Below are positions 16,883-26,895 of a stretch of DNA of 64,000 bases, in pieces. Both the position numbers and the translations under genes were made by a program. Each line of letters opens with the position of its first letter. Positions within the stretch are counted from its first letter, which is position 1. The DNA is from Flavobacterium sp. (GTDB lineage Bacteria > Bacteroidota > Bacteroidia > Flavobacteriales > Flavobacteriaceae). The DNA is taken from the NCBI RefSeq assembly GCF_027483985.1, contig NZ_JAIXTJ010000021.1:29447-93446 (forward strand). The letters are read 5' to 3'. A model generated the notes under the pieces. That model did no database searches. It had not been told where the DNA came from and saw only the letters and a program-made list of their open reading frames with translations.

Positions 16883-17977
16883 ATGAAAGCAGGAATTGTA
16901 GGATTACCAAACGTAGGAAAATCAACTTTATTTAATTGTTTATCCAATGCTAAAGCGCAAAGTGCTAACTTTCCGTTTTGTACTATAGAACCTAACATTG
17001 GTGTGGTAAACGTTCCAGATCCAAGAATCAACCGTTTGGAGGAATTAGTAAAACCAGAACGTGTGCAAATGGCAACTGTTGATATCGTTGATATTGCAGG
17101 ATTGGTAAAAGGAGCAAGTAAAGGTGAAGGTTTAGGAAATCAATTCCTTGCAAATATTAGAGAATGTAACGCAATTATTCACGTTTTGCGTTGTTTTGAC
17201 AATGATAATATCGTGCATGTTGATGGAAATGTAAACCCAATTCGTGATAAAGAAACGATTGATATCGAGTTGCAATTAAAAGATTTAGAAACAGTTGAAA
17301 AACGTTTAGAAAAAGTAAATCGTGCAGCTAAAACTGGAAACAAAGAAGCGCAAACAGAAAAAGCACTTTTAGATAGAATTCGTGAAACGTTGTTGCAAGC
17401 AAAATCTGCAAGAACTGTTGAGCCACAAAATCAAGACGAAATCGAATTGATGGAAGATTTTCAATTAATTACAAACAAACCGGTATTATATGTTTGTAAT
17501 GTTGACGAAAGTTCAGCAGTAAACGGAAATAAATATGTAGATCAAGTTCGCGAATTAGTAAAAGATGAAGATGCTGAAGTTATCATCCTTTCAGTTGGAG
17601 CAGAAGCTGATATTACTGAATTAGAAAGCTACGAAGAGCGTCAAGTTTTCCTGGAAGATATGGGATTGACTGAACCAGGTTCGGCAGTATTAATTCGTGC
17701 AGCGTACAAATTATTAAAACAACAAACATATTTCACAGCAGGAGTTAAAGAAGTTCGCGCTTGGACCATTAACGTTGGCGATACAGCACCAAAAGCAGCT
17801 GGAGTAATCCACACCGATTTTGAAAAAGGATTCATCCGTGCTGAGGTTATTGCATTTGAAGATTATTCAGCATTAGGTTCAGAAGCGAAATGTAAAGAAG
17901 CTGGAAAACTAAGAGTGGAAGGAAAAGAATATATTGTTAAGGATGGTGATGTGATGCATTTCCGTTTTAATGTGTAG
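16883..17977 (+). CDS. ychF: ribosome-binding ATPase YchF
   Basis: The 364-residue Obg-family protein has P-loop GLPNVGKST (7-15), DIVDIAGLVKGASKGEGLGNQFLANIRE (G3 and following segment) and the family's altered G4 CNVDESS, which explains its ATP rather than GTP preference. The C-terminal TGS domain ends in DGDVMHFRFNV. YchF associates with ribosomes and acts in stress responses. Length and motifs are normal. It has its own promoter and terminator, so it is monocistronic. Confidence 0.97.
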   Translation: MKAGIVGLPNVGKSTLFNCLSNAKAQSANFPFCTIEPNIGVVNVPDPRINRLEELVKPERVQMATVDIVDIAGLVKGASKGEGLGNQFLANIRECNAIIHVLRCFDNDNIVHVDGNVNPIRDKETIDIELQLKDLETVEKRLEKVNRAAKTGNKEAQTEKALLDRIRETLLQAKSARTVEPQNQDEIELMEDFQLITNKPVLYVCNVDESSAVNGNKYVDQVRELVKDEDAEVIILSVGAEADITELESYEERQVFLEDMGLTEPGSAVLIRAAYKLLKQQTYFTAGVKEVRAWTINVGDTAPKAAGVIHTDFEKGFIRAEVIAFEDYSALGSEAKCKEAGKLRVEGKEYIVKDGDVMHFRFNV

Positions 17978-18015
17978 TTTTTAGAGAATAGATAATAGAA
18001 TATAGAAAATAGACT

Positions 18016-18048
18016 AGCCGCAAAAGAGATTTTGCGGTTTTTTTTTGG
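18016..18048 (+). terminator. terminator after ychF
   Basis: CCGCAAAA (18018-18025), loop GAGA, TTTTGCGG (18030-18037), then nine T: a strong intrinsic terminator. Confidence 0.85.
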
Positions 18049-18083
18049 CACAACATTTGGATTGAAAAAAAAAACTCTTCCCA

Positions 18084-18758
18084 ATGAAAAAATTAGTTTT
18101 CTTATTCGTTTTACCTGTTTTGATATTTTCTTGTAAGCAATCTACAAGTGAAGCTATTCCTGATGGAAATAATTTTTACTTTGAAAAGCCTCAACCTATT
18201 AACGATTCAGAGTTGAGTTCCTTTCCAAATAAATTTAAAGGAGTTTATATGTCTGAGGATTCACTTTTTTTGAATATTACAAATAATATGATTTTTTCAG
18301 AAAGAGAATATAAATTCAGATTTCATAAAAATCAATTAGATTCTTTAAAGGAATATTTTGATGTAGTCGATGGTAAATACATTTCAAAAGATGAAAAAGA
18401 AATTTATAATTCTAAAAAAGTTGGAGATTCAATAGAATTTTTATCTAAAAATATTGATACTATTTTTCAGCTTTCAGATACGCAAAAAGCAAAAGGAATT
18501 AATGGATTTTTAGTTCTAAATCAAAGAGATTCAATTTATTGGAAAGTTAAATTGATAAGTTTGAATAATAATGCTTTAACTATCAAACAATTATATTTTG
18601 ATGATGATCTAAAAAGAATAGATTCTATTACAAAAGTTCATTCTAAAATGATTGACTCTGCTAGTTTTGTAATTTCACCAAAAAGAAGAGAATTTACGCA
18701 GTTTTTCAAATTGAAAAAATTCGGATTTGACCAAGAATACAGAAAGATTTCTAAATAA
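18084..18758 (+). CDS. lipoprotein of unknown function
   Basis: The 224-residue protein has a lipoprotein signal (MKKLVFLFVLPVLIFSCKQ, Cys at 17). The rest is hydrophilic and Lys/Asp/Ser-rich, with no recognised domain; a pattern SFPNKFKGVYMSEDSLFLNITNNMIFSEREYKFRFHKNQLDSL may be a small beta-rich fold. It precedes parE by 127 bases on the same strand, but parE is likely to have its own start. Envelope location is the only supported statement about role. Confidence 0.7.
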   Translation: MKKLVFLFVLPVLIFSCKQSTSEAIPDGNNFYFEKPQPINDSELSSFPNKFKGVYMSEDSLFLNITNNMIFSEREYKFRFHKNQLDSLKEYFDVVDGKYISKDEKEIYNSKKVGDSIEFLSKNIDTIFQLSDTQKAKGINGFLVLNQRDSIYWKVKLISLNNNALTIKQLYFDDDLKRIDSITKVHSKMIDSASFVISPKRREFTQFFKLKKFGFDQEYRKISK

Positions 18759-18884
18759 TCTGCAAAATCTCTTCTCTATTTTCTTACTTAAAATTGTCAA
18801 AAACATTCTTAATAACTTTGACAGATATCATTTTAAAAACAGCTCGAAATGCACTATATTAGCTGAAAATCGATACATTTTAAA

Positions 18885-20744
18885 ATGGCTCAAGAAACAC
18901 AATATAACGAAGACAATATACGCTCACTCGATTGGAAAGAACACATCCGAATGCGTCCCGGAATGTACATCGGGAAACTCGGTGACGGTTCGTCTCCAGA
19001 TGACGGAATTTATATTTTACTAAAAGAAGTAATCGACAACTGCATCGACGAATTCGTTATGGGTGCAGGAAAAGTTATCGAAGTAACCATAAAAGATAAA
19101 TTAGTAACCGTTCGTGATTACGGTCGTGGAATTCCATTAGGAAAAGTCGTTGACGTAGTTTCCAAGATGAATACTGGTGGAAAGTATGATTCGAAAGCTT
19201 TTAAAAAATCGGTTGGTTTAAATGGAGTTGGTACCAAAGCTGTAAATGCTTTGTCCAATTATTTCCGTGTAGAATCGGTTCGTGACAACCAACAAAAAGC
19301 AGCCGAATTCTCGGAAGGAAATCTTAAATTAGAAGAAGAAGTTACCGAAACCACAAAAAGAAAAGGTACAAAAGTGGCTTTCATTGCTGACGAAGCTATT
19401 TTCAAAAATTATAAATACCGTAATGAGTATATTATCAAAATGCTCAAAAATTATTGTTATCTAAATCGTGGATTAACAATATATTACAACGGTGAAAAAT
19501 ACCTTTCAGAATTTGGATTAAAAGATTTATTAGAAGAAACAATTACGGAAGAAGATATGCAATATCCAATCATTCACTTAGAAGGTGATGATATCGAAAT
19601 TGCGCTAACGCACAGTAAATCACAATATTCCGAAGAGTACCATTCGTTCGTAAACGGACAAAATACAACACAAGGTGGAACGCACTTAAACGCATTTCGT
19701 GAAGCCATTGTAAAAACCATCCGTGAATATTACAACAAAGGTTTTGAAGCTTCTGATATCCGTAAATCCATCGTTTCTGCGGTTTCTATAAAAGTAGAAG
19801 AGCCAGTTTTCGAATCTCAAACCAAAACCAAATTGGGTTCTAACGATGTTGGTCCGAATGGTCCGACGGTTCGTACTTTTATTCACGATTTTATTACAAC
19901 CAAATTAGATAATTTTTTACATAAAAATCCGGAAGTTGCCGATTTGCTTTTGCGCAAGATTTTACAAGCCGAACGCGAACGTAAAGAACTTTCAGGAATT
20001 AGAAAATTAGCCAAAGACAGAGCAAAAAAAGCAAGTTTACACAATAAGAAATTGCGCGATTGTCGTGTGCATTTAACCGATGCTAAAAATCCAAGAAGTT
20101 TAGAAAGTACGCTTTTTATTACCGAAGGAGATTCGGCTTCGGGTTCGATTACCAAAAGTCGTGATGTGAATACACAAGCCGTTTTCAGTTTACGTGGTAA
20201 GCCTTTGAATTCTTATGGAATGTCGAAGAAAATTGTCTACGAAAACGAAGAGTTCAATTTGCTTCAAGCTGCATTAGATATTGAAGAAAGTATCGAAGAT
20301 TTGCGTTACAACAATATCGTAATTGCCACCGATGCCGATGTCGATGGAATGCACATTCGCTTGTTATTGATTACGTTTTTCCTTCAGTTTTTTCCTGAAA
20401 TGATTAAAGAAGGACATTTGTATATTTTGCAAACGCCATTATTCCGTGTGCGAAACAAAAAAGAAACCATCTATTGCTATTCAGACGAAGAACGAAGAGA
20501 TGCCATAGAAAAACTGAAACCAAAACCAGAAATTACTCGATTCAAAGGATTAGGAGAAATTTCACCTGATGAGTTTAAACATTTCATTGGAGAAAGCATC
20601 CGTTTAGATCCTGTGATGTTAGATAAAGCTACATCTATTGAAACTTTGTTAGAATTCTATATGGGTAAAAACACACCAGATAGGCAAACGTTCATTATCA
20701 ATAATTTGAAAGTGGAATTGGATAAGGAATTGGTAGAGAAATAA
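18885..20744 (+). CDS. parE: DNA topoisomerase IV subunit B
   Basis: The 619-residue type II topoisomerase ATPase subunit has the GHKL ATP site ([13 protein letters not shown] near residue 45, DYGRGIP near 78, [11 protein letters not shown] near 110), the transducer domain and the Toprim domain with TEGDSASGS (near 412) and [13 protein letters not shown] (near 484). It is shorter than GyrB and lacks its insert; together with the downstream parC this fits the ParE role in chromosome decatenation. The ATG at 18885 gives the conserved opening before [16 protein letters not shown]. It ends 10 bases before the DUF1016 gene. Confidence 0.93.
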   Translation: MAQETQYNEDNIRSLDWKEHIRMRPGMYIGKLGDGSSPDDGIYILLKEVIDNCIDEFVMGAGKVIEVTIKDKLVTVRDYGRGIPLGKVVDVVSKMNTGGKYDSKAFKKSVGLNGVGTKAVNALSNYFRVESVRDNQQKAAEFSEGNLKLEEEVTETTKRKGTKVAFIADEAIFKNYKYRNEYIIKMLKNYCYLNRGLTIYYNGEKYLSEFGLKDLLEETITEEDMQYPIIHLEGDDIEIALTHSKSQYSEEYHSFVNGQNTTQGGTHLNAFREAIVKTIREYYNKGFEASDIRKSIVSAVSIKVEEPVFESQTKTKLGSNDVGPNGPTVRTFIHDFITTKLDNFLHKNPEVADLLLRKILQAERERKELSGIRKLAKDRAKKASLHNKKLRDCRVHLTDAKNPRSLESTLFITEGDSASGSITKSRDVNTQAVFSLRGKPLNSYGMSKKIVYENEEFNLLQAALDIEESIEDLRYNNIVIATDADVDGMHIRLLLITFFLQFFPEMIKEGHLYILQTPLFRVRNKKETIYCYSDEERRDAIEKLKPKPEITRFKGLGEISPDEFKHFIGESIRLDPVMLDKATSIETLLEFYMGKNTPDRQTFIINNLKVELDKELVEK

Positions 20745-20754
20745 AGTTAGAATT

Positions 20755-21870
20755 TTGTCAAAAGAACTTCAAAATAAAGAGTTATTCCAACAAGTCGTTG
20801 TGTTATTGCAAAATGCACAACAACAAGTTTTGCGTACGGTAAATTCAACAATGACCTACACGTATTTCGAAATTGGAAGAATGATTGTCGAAGAGGAACA
20901 AAACGGAAAAGAACGCGCCGAATACGGAAAGCAAATCCTAAAAGGACTTTCTCAACAATTGACAAATGAGTTTGGAAAAGGTTTTTCTGTGATTAATTTG
21001 GAAAATATGAGGAAGTTTTTTTTGATTTATTCAAATTCGTCGTCACTGATGAGGATTTTGGATATTGTAAATGCTTCTTTTCAAATTCCCCAGTCAGTGA
21101 CTGGGAATTTAGATATTAAGATTCCCCAGTCACTGACTGGGGAATTTGAAACTCAAAAAACGCAGACACTGATTTCGTTTTTCAAATTGACTTGGACACA
21201 TTATACTTTTCTAATGCGAATTGATGATGAAAAAGAACGAAGTTTCTACGAAATTGAATCAGAGAAACACAATTGGAGTGTACGTGAACTAAAACGTCAA
21301 TATGATTCAGCTTTATATGCACGATTGGCTTTAAGCAGAGATAAAGAAGGTGTTTTAAAATTATCAGAAGAAGGTCAGATTATTGAAAAACCAAAAGACA
21401 TTATAAAAGATCCTTACATTTTAGAATTCTTAGGATTACCAGAGTTAAACAATTATTCTGAATCTGAATTAGAACAAGAAATAATCAATAAATTAGAACA
21501 TTTTCTATTAGAATTAGGTGAAGGTTTTGCCTTTGTAGCACGTCAAAAACGAATCACATTTGATGATAAACATTTCTATATTGATTTAGTATTTTACAAT
21601 CGAGTTTTAAAAAGTTTTGTTTTAATCGATTTAAAAATTGGCGAATTGAAACATCAAGATTTAGGACAAATGCAAATGTATGTCAATTATTATGACAGAG
21701 AAATGCGATTGGAAGGAGAAAACAAAACCATCGGAATTGTACTATGTCAAAACAAAAGTGATTTGGTTGTAGAATACACACTACCAGATAATAATGAGCA
21801 AATTTTCGCAAGTAAATACAAAACAATTTTACCAAGCAAAGAAGATTTAATAAAACTGATAAAAGGATGA
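20755..21870 (+). CDS. DUF1016 / YhcG-type PD-(D/E)XK nuclease
   Basis: The 371-residue protein has the two-part YhcG layout: an N-terminal DUF1016_N (about 1-140, YTYFEIGRMIVEEEQNGKERAEYGKQILKGLSQQLTNEFGKGFSVINLENMRKFFL) and a C-terminal PD-(D/E)XK nuclease with YIDLVFYNRVLKSFVLIDLKIG (about 278-299; Asp and the DLK triad). Start codon is TTG at 20755, the only one giving the full N-terminus. Residues about 103-127 come from a palindromic insertion. The gene lies between parE and parC and overlaps the next gene by ATGA. YhcG proteins are linked to DNA processing and mobile elements; the exact role is unknown. Confidence 0.85.
   Translation: MSKELQNKELFQQVVVLLQNAQQQVLRTVNSTMTYTYFEIGRMIVEEEQNGKERAEYGKQILKGLSQQLTNEFGKGFSVINLENMRKFFLIYSNSSSLMRILDIVNASFQIPQSVTGNLDIKIPQSLTGEFETQKTQTLISFFKLTWTHYTFLMRIDDEKERSFYEIESEKHNWSVRELKRQYDSALYARLALSRDKEGVLKLSEEGQIIEKPKDIIKDPYILEFLGLPELNNYSESELEQEIINKLEHFLLELGEGFAFVARQKRITFDDKHFYIDLVFYNRVLKSFVLIDLKIGELKHQDLGQMQMYVNYYDREMRLEGENKTIGIVLCQNKSDLVVEYTLPDNNEQIFASKYKTILPSKEDLIKLIKG
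21086..21154 (+). repeat. paired palindromes inside the DUF1016 gene
   Basis: Two palindromic units sit in the reading frame: ATTCCCCAGTCA-GTGACTGGGAAT and ATTCCCCAGTCA-CTGACTGGGGAAT, separated by about 12 bases. They encode two near copies of IPQSxTGxx and keep the frame. Stems of about 11 base pairs are possible in each unit. Confidence 0.8.
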
Positions 21871-22301
21871 TAATAAGGTGTTTAATGGTTATTTTAGTTT
21901 TAAGTTTTATTTCTTGTAAAGATGTAAAGCCAAATTACAAATATTCATTCTTTAATGATGTGGATAAGATAGAACATATCACTTTTGAAGAAAATGATTT
22001 TATTCAAAAAATGACTTCAAAAGATGCTACTATACCTAAAATTATTTCTTCAAAAATTATATTAAAAGAGAATTTTGAAGTTTTATTTGAATTATTATCG
22101 AAAAAATATGATAATTGTACTTTGATGAAATGTTACAATCCAAGAGATATTTTTTATTTTTATAAAAAAGGTAAAAAAGTAGGCTTTTATGAATTTTGTA
22201 TAGAATGTGGAGGAAGTAGAACTTCTAAAAATTTAGATAGTTTACCAACCTTTTGTCAAGAAAAAGGAGTTGATTTAGACGAGATATTAAAAAATAATTA
22301 A
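21867..22301 (+). CDS. lipoprotein of unknown function
   Basis: The 144-residue protein has a short lipoprotein signal (MIIRCLMVILVLSFISCKD, Cys at about 17). The mature part contains four more Cys residues in pairs (CTLMKC and FCIECGG) and one in LPTFCQEK; this could form disulfides in the periplasm. No family recognised. It overlaps the DUF1016 stop by four bases and is followed by the octamer repeat and parC, so it sits inside the topoisomerase IV region. Confidence 0.65.
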   Translation: MIIRCLMVILVLSFISCKDVKPNYKYSFFNDVDKIEHITFEENDFIQKMTSKDATIPKIISSKIILKENFEVLFELLSKKYDNCTLMKCYNPRDIFYFYKKGKKVGFYEFCIECGGSRTSKNLDSLPTFCQEKGVDLDEILKNN

Positions 22302-22324
22302 AAAATTTAAGTTTAGTAGTCTAC

Positions 22325-22360
22325 AACTTTTAAACTTCTAAACCTTAAACTTTTAAACCT
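22325..22360. repeat. octamer array before parC
   Basis: Read on the minus strand, the units GTTTAAAA, GTTTAAG, GTTTAGAA and GTTTAAAA end a few bases before the parC ATG. They are the same family as 3734-3833. Confidence 0.6.
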
Positions 22361-22364
22361 TCAT

Positions 22365-25079
22365 ATGAAAGACGAAGAAGAAGATAACATTAACGAAGAA
22401 GAAACTAACGACGAGTTAGACGATTCAACCAATGACGAAATTGCTGACGAAGGCTTTGAGGACATAGTTTCTAGAGGCGGAAATCACTTTTACGAAAACG
22501 ACGAAAATCCAGAAGACACCATTACCAAAGTTACAGGAATGTATAAAGATTGGTTTTTGGATTATGCTTCCTATGTAATTCTTGAGCGTGCCGTACCTGC
22601 GATTGAAGATGGTTTCAAACCAGTGCAACGTCGTATTATGCATTCATTGAAAGAGTTGGATGACGGTCGTTACAACAAAGTTGCGAATGTCGTTGGACAC
22701 ACGATGCAGTATCATCCTCACGGTGATGCGAGTATTGGAGATGCTATGGTGCAAATTGGTCAGAAAGAATTGTTGATTGATTGTCAGGGAAACTGGGGAA
22801 ATATTCTAACAGGAGATAGTGCTGCAGCTTCGAGATATATTGAGGCACGTTTATCTAAATTCGCTTTAGAAGTTTTGTATTCTCCAAAAATCACCGATTG
22901 GGGTGTTTCTTACGATGGTCGTCGTGCCGAGCCGAACAATCTTCCAGTAAAGTTTCCTTTGCTTTTGGCTCAAGGTGCTGAAGGAATTGCGGTTGGACTT
23001 TCGACTAAAGTTTTGCCTCACAATTTCAACGAATTGATTGATGCTTCGATTAAAATTTTAAAAGGAAAACCTTTTACATTATATCCAGATTTTCAAACTG
23101 CTGGAATTGCCGATGTTTCCAATTATAACGATGGTTTGCGTGGCGGACGTGTTCGTGTTCGTGCCAAAATTTCGCAATTGGACAAACAGACTTTGGTGAT
23201 TACTCAAATTCCGTTTTCAACCAATACATCGACTTTGATTGATAGTATTTTGAAAGCTAACGAAAAAGGTAAAATCAAAATCAAGAAAATTGAAGACAAT
23301 ACAGCTGCCGAAGTTGAGATTTTAATTCACTTATTTCCAGGAGTTTCTCCAGATAAAACGATTGATGCTTTGTATGCGTTTACGGCTTGTGAAACCTCTG
23401 TTGCTCCTTTGGGTTGTGTGATTGAAGATAACAAACCGTTATTTATTGGTGTTTCTGATATGTTGAAAATTTCGACGGAAAGAACGGTTGATTTATTAAA
23501 GAAAGAGCTCGAAATTCAATTAGAAGAACTTAAAAACAAATGGCATTTCTCGACTTTAGAAAAGATTTTCATTCGTGAAGAAATGTATATTGATTTCAAA
23601 TTGTATTCGGATAGAGAATCGCTTTATAAATATATGTACAATCGTTTTGAGCCTTTCAAAAAATCATTTGTACGTGAAATTGAAGATGACGATTTGCAGA
23701 AATTAACCCAAATTCCGATGATTCGTATTACGCGATTTGACTCGGATAAAGCGGATGATTTTATTGCCAAATTGGAAGACGAAATGAAAGAAGTGCAACA
23801 TCATTTAGATAATCTAATTGATTTTGCCATTGATTATTTTGCTCGTTTGAAAGAGAAATACGGAAAAGGTCGCGAACGTCAAACGGAATTGAGAAGTTTT
23901 GAAAATATCGAAGCTACGAAAGTGGTTTTAAGAAATACAAAATTATATGTAAACAAAGAAGAAGGTTTCTTTGGAACAGGTTTGAAAAAAGACGAGTACG
24001 TTGCTGATTGTTCTGATATTGATGACGTTATCGTTTTCTTACGCGATGGGAAAATGATGATTTCTAAAGTTGACGACAAGAAATTCGTAGGAAAAGATAT
24101 CATACACATTGATGTATTTGACAAAAATGACAAACGTACCATTTACAATATGATTTATCGTGATGGTAAAAATGGTTCTACTTTTATAAAACGTTTTAAT
24201 GTTTCAGGTGTTACTCGTGATAAATTTTACGATTTAACACAAGAAAAACCAGGTTCACAAACTTTATATTTCTCTGCTAATCCAAATGGTGAAGCTGAGG
24301 TTGTAACGATATTATTGCGTCAAGTTGGAAGCGTGAAAAAACTAAAATGGGATGTTGATTTCACTGACATTGCCATAAAAGGTCGTGCTTCTCGTGGAAA
24401 TACAGTTACCAAATATCCAATCAAGAAAATTGAATTGAAGGAGAAAGGAATTTCAACTTTACGTCCGAGAAAAGTTTGGTTTGATGATACAGTTCAGCGT
24501 TTGAATGTTGATGGAAGAGGCGAGTTGTTAGGCGAATTCCGACCAAATGATCGTTTGTTAATCATCAATCAATCTGGAAAATTGAAAACCATTATTCCAG
24601 AACTGACTACGCATTTTGATGAAGATATGATTGTGCTAGAAAAATGGAATCCGAAGAAACCTATTTCTACAATATATTATGATGGAGAAAAAGAGCGCTA
24701 TTTCATTAAACGATTCTTGGTTGAAAACGAAAATAAAGAAGAAGTTTTCATTACTGAACACGAAAAATCACAATTAGAAATTGTTTCAACCGATTGGCGT
24801 CCAGTGGCGGAAATTGTATTTGCGAAAGTAAAAGGCGTTCAAAAAGACAATCAAACCATTGATTTAGAGCAATTTATAGCAGTAAAAGGAATCAAAGCTT
24901 TGGGTAATCAATTGACTACTGATAAATTGAAACAAGTAAATCTTTTAGAATCGTTACCATACGAAGAGCCAGTGGAAGAAGTTCCAGAAGAAACGCAAAT
25001 TTCAGGCGATGAAAGTGCTTCCGAAGATATTCAAACTGAATTAGACGACGACGGACAAATTACGTTGTCTTTAGAATAA
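22365..25079 (+). CDS. parC: DNA topoisomerase IV subunit A
   Basis: The 904-residue breakage-reunion subunit has an acidic N-terminal extension (1-45, Asp/Glu-rich), the GyrA/ParC core with RRIMHSLKELDDGRYNKVANVVG (near 88) and the active-site Tyr158 in SAAASRYIEAR. The C-terminal half has beta-pinwheel-like repeats (about 520-840), and the tail is again acidic. With ParE it forms topoisomerase IV. The GyrA-box is not of the QRRGGKG form of gyrase, which supports ParC. A strong terminator follows. Confidence 0.93.
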   Translation: MKDEEEDNINEEETNDELDDSTNDEIADEGFEDIVSRGGNHFYENDENPEDTITKVTGMYKDWFLDYASYVILERAVPAIEDGFKPVQRRIMHSLKELDDGRYNKVANVVGHTMQYHPHGDASIGDAMVQIGQKELLIDCQGNWGNILTGDSAAASRYIEARLSKFALEVLYSPKITDWGVSYDGRRAEPNNLPVKFPLLLAQGAEGIAVGLSTKVLPHNFNELIDASIKILKGKPFTLYPDFQTAGIADVSNYNDGLRGGRVRVRAKISQLDKQTLVITQIPFSTNTSTLIDSILKANEKGKIKIKKIEDNTAAEVEILIHLFPGVSPDKTIDALYAFTACETSVAPLGCVIEDNKPLFIGVSDMLKISTERTVDLLKKELEIQLEELKNKWHFSTLEKIFIREEMYIDFKLYSDRESLYKYMYNRFEPFKKSFVREIEDDDLQKLTQIPMIRITRFDSDKADDFIAKLEDEMKEVQHHLDNLIDFAIDYFARLKEKYGKGRERQTELRSFENIEATKVVLRNTKLYVNKEEGFFGTGLKKDEYVADCSDIDDVIVFLRDGKMMISKVDDKKFVGKDIIHIDVFDKNDKRTIYNMIYRDGKNGSTFIKRFNVSGVTRDKFYDLTQEKPGSQTLYFSANPNGEAEVVTILLRQVGSVKKLKWDVDFTDIAIKGRASRGNTVTKYPIKKIELKEKGISTLRPRKVWFDDTVQRLNVDGRGELLGEFRPNDRLLIINQSGKLKTIIPELTTHFDEDMIVLEKWNPKKPISTIYYDGEKERYFIKRFLVENENKEEVFITEHEKSQLEIVSTDWRPVAEIVFAKVKGVQKDNQTIDLEQFIAVKGIKALGNQLTTDKLKQVNLLESLPYEEPVEEVPEETQISGDESASEDIQTELDDDGQITLSLE

Positions 25080-25084
25080 ACTCG

Positions 25085-25119
25085 ACCTGCAAGGTTTCAT
25101 AAGCCTTGTAGGTTTTTTT
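25085..25119 (+). terminator. terminator after parC
   Basis: ACCTGCAAGG (25085-25094) / CCTTGTAGGT (25104-25113), then T-run; ten base pairs with one mismatch. Confidence 0.85.
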
Positions 25120-25188
25120 ATTTGATAAATCATTTTTATTTCAAAACAACTCAACTAATTTCACTTCAAATTTTACTAAAAAAAAATA

Positions 25189-26862
25189 ATGTCAACATTT
25201 CTATCCGATATTGAGATTGCTCAAAATGCAACTTTACAACACATTAGAAAAATAGCCGAAAAAATAAATATTCAAGAAGACGATTTAGAATACTACGGAA
25301 AGTATAAAGCCAAATTGCCTTTAGAATTACAAGCTGAAAATCCAAAAGGAAAACTTATTTTGGTTTCTGCGATGTCGCCAACTAAATATGGTGAAGGAAA
25401 AACCACAATGACTATTGGGCTAACAGACGGTTTGAACTACATTGGAAAAAAAACAATTGGTGTTTTGCGCGAACCTTCACTCGGACCAGTTTTTGGTTTG
25501 AAAGGCGGCGCTGCTGGTGGCGGATATGCTCAAGTTGTTCCAATGGAAGATATTAATTTGCATTTTACAGGTGATTTTTCGGCTATTGAAAAAGCTAATA
25601 ATTTACTTTCAGCAGTAATTGATAATAATCTTCAAAATCCGAAGTTTTCTTTGAATTTAGATCCAAAATCTATTGCTTGGAAACGTGTTATGGATATGAA
25701 TGATCGTTCACTTCGCCAAATAATTATTGGAGTTGGAGCAAAAGCTAACGGAACGATGCGCGAAGATGGTTTCAACATTACTCCAGCATCAGAAGTGATG
25801 GCGATTCTTTGTTTGTCGAAAGATTTAGAAGATTTGAAATTTAGATTAGGAAATATTTTTGTTGGAAAAACTTTTGAAGGGAAAGCGATTTTTGCTCGTG
25901 ATTTGAAAGTAGTAGGAGCAATGGCAGTTTTGCTAAAAGATGCTTTGAAACCGAATTTAGTACAAACTTTAGAAGGAAATCCAGCTATTCTTCACGGTGG
26001 ACCATTTGCAAGTATTGCACAAGGTACGAATACAGTGATTGCTACTAAAATGGGACTTTCTCTAGGCGATTATGTAGTTACCGAAGCAGGATTTGGAGCC
26101 GATTTGGGTGCTGAAAAATTCTTTCATATAAAATGTGGACAAAGCGGATTGAAACCTGATGCTGTGGTTTTAGTTGTCACGATTCGAGCAATTAAACATC
26201 ACGCTGGTTTGAATGCAGAAGATTTTAAAACGGAAAATGTGGCTGCAATTGAAAAAGGATTCTGCAACTTAGAAAAGCACATTGAAAATATTCAAAAGTT
26301 TGGAATAAATCCTGTGGTTTCTGTAAATGCTTTTCCTGATGATACACAAGCTGAATATGATAAATTGAAAGCATTGTGTTTAGCAAAAGGCGTTACTGCA
26401 ATTGTAAGCACAGCTTTTGTTGATGGCGGAAAAGGTTCGGCTGAATTAGCTGAAAAAGTAGTTGCTGAAATCAACAAAGATGAAGCAAATTTTAGACCAT
26501 TATATCAAAAAGAAGATTCAATTGAACATAAAATAAATACGATAGCGAAAGAAATTTATGGGGCAAGTTCGGTTGAGTTTTCTCCAAAATCGAAATCACA
26601 ATTGAAGATGATTAATGATCTAGGTTTTAATGAATTTCAAATTTGTATGGCAAAAACACCTGCAAGTTTTTCTGACAATGAAAAGATAATTGGACGTCCG
26701 ACGGATTTTACTATTACGGTTCGTGAGTTTGAAATCGCTAGTGGTGCCGGATTTATTGTTCCGTTACTTGGAGATGTTATGCGAATGCCTGGTTTGCCAG
26801 CAGTTCCAAATGCTGAAAGGATTGATATTGATAATGATGGTAAGGTAATAGGATTGTCTTAG
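25189..26862 (+). CDS. fhs: formate--tetrahydrofolate ligase
   Basis: The 557-residue enzyme joins formate to THF with ATP to make 10-formyl-THF. The P-loop PTKYGEGKT (64-72) and the family segments EPSLGPVFGLKGGAAGGGYAQVVPMEDINLHFTGD and GGPFASIAQGTNT are intact; the length is normal. It feeds one-carbon units for purines and fMet and so links to the serine genes at 8-10 kb. The gene is monocistronic; its 3' end is followed by a dispersed repeat containing a terminator-like hairpin. Confidence 0.97.
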   Translation: MSTFLSDIEIAQNATLQHIRKIAEKINIQEDDLEYYGKYKAKLPLELQAENPKGKLILVSAMSPTKYGEGKTTMTIGLTDGLNYIGKKTIGVLREPSLGPVFGLKGGAAGGGYAQVVPMEDINLHFTGDFSAIEKANNLLSAVIDNNLQNPKFSLNLDPKSIAWKRVMDMNDRSLRQIIIGVGAKANGTMREDGFNITPASEVMAILCLSKDLEDLKFRLGNIFVGKTFEGKAIFARDLKVVGAMAVLLKDALKPNLVQTLEGNPAILHGGPFASIAQGTNTVIATKMGLSLGDYVVTEAGFGADLGAEKFFHIKCGQSGLKPDAVVLVVTIRAIKHHAGLNAEDFKTENVAAIEKGFCNLEKHIENIQKFGINPVVSVNAFPDDTQAEYDKLKALCLAKGVTAIVSTAFVDGGKGSAELAEKVVAEINKDEANFRPLYQKEDSIEHKINTIAKEIYGASSVEFSPKSKSQLKMINDLGFNEFQICMAKTPASFSDNEKIIGRPTDFTITVREFEIASGAGFIVPLLGDVMRMPGLPAVPNAERIDIDNDGKVIGLS

Positions 26863-26895
26863 AAATTTTGAATAAATAATCAATACAAATACTAG

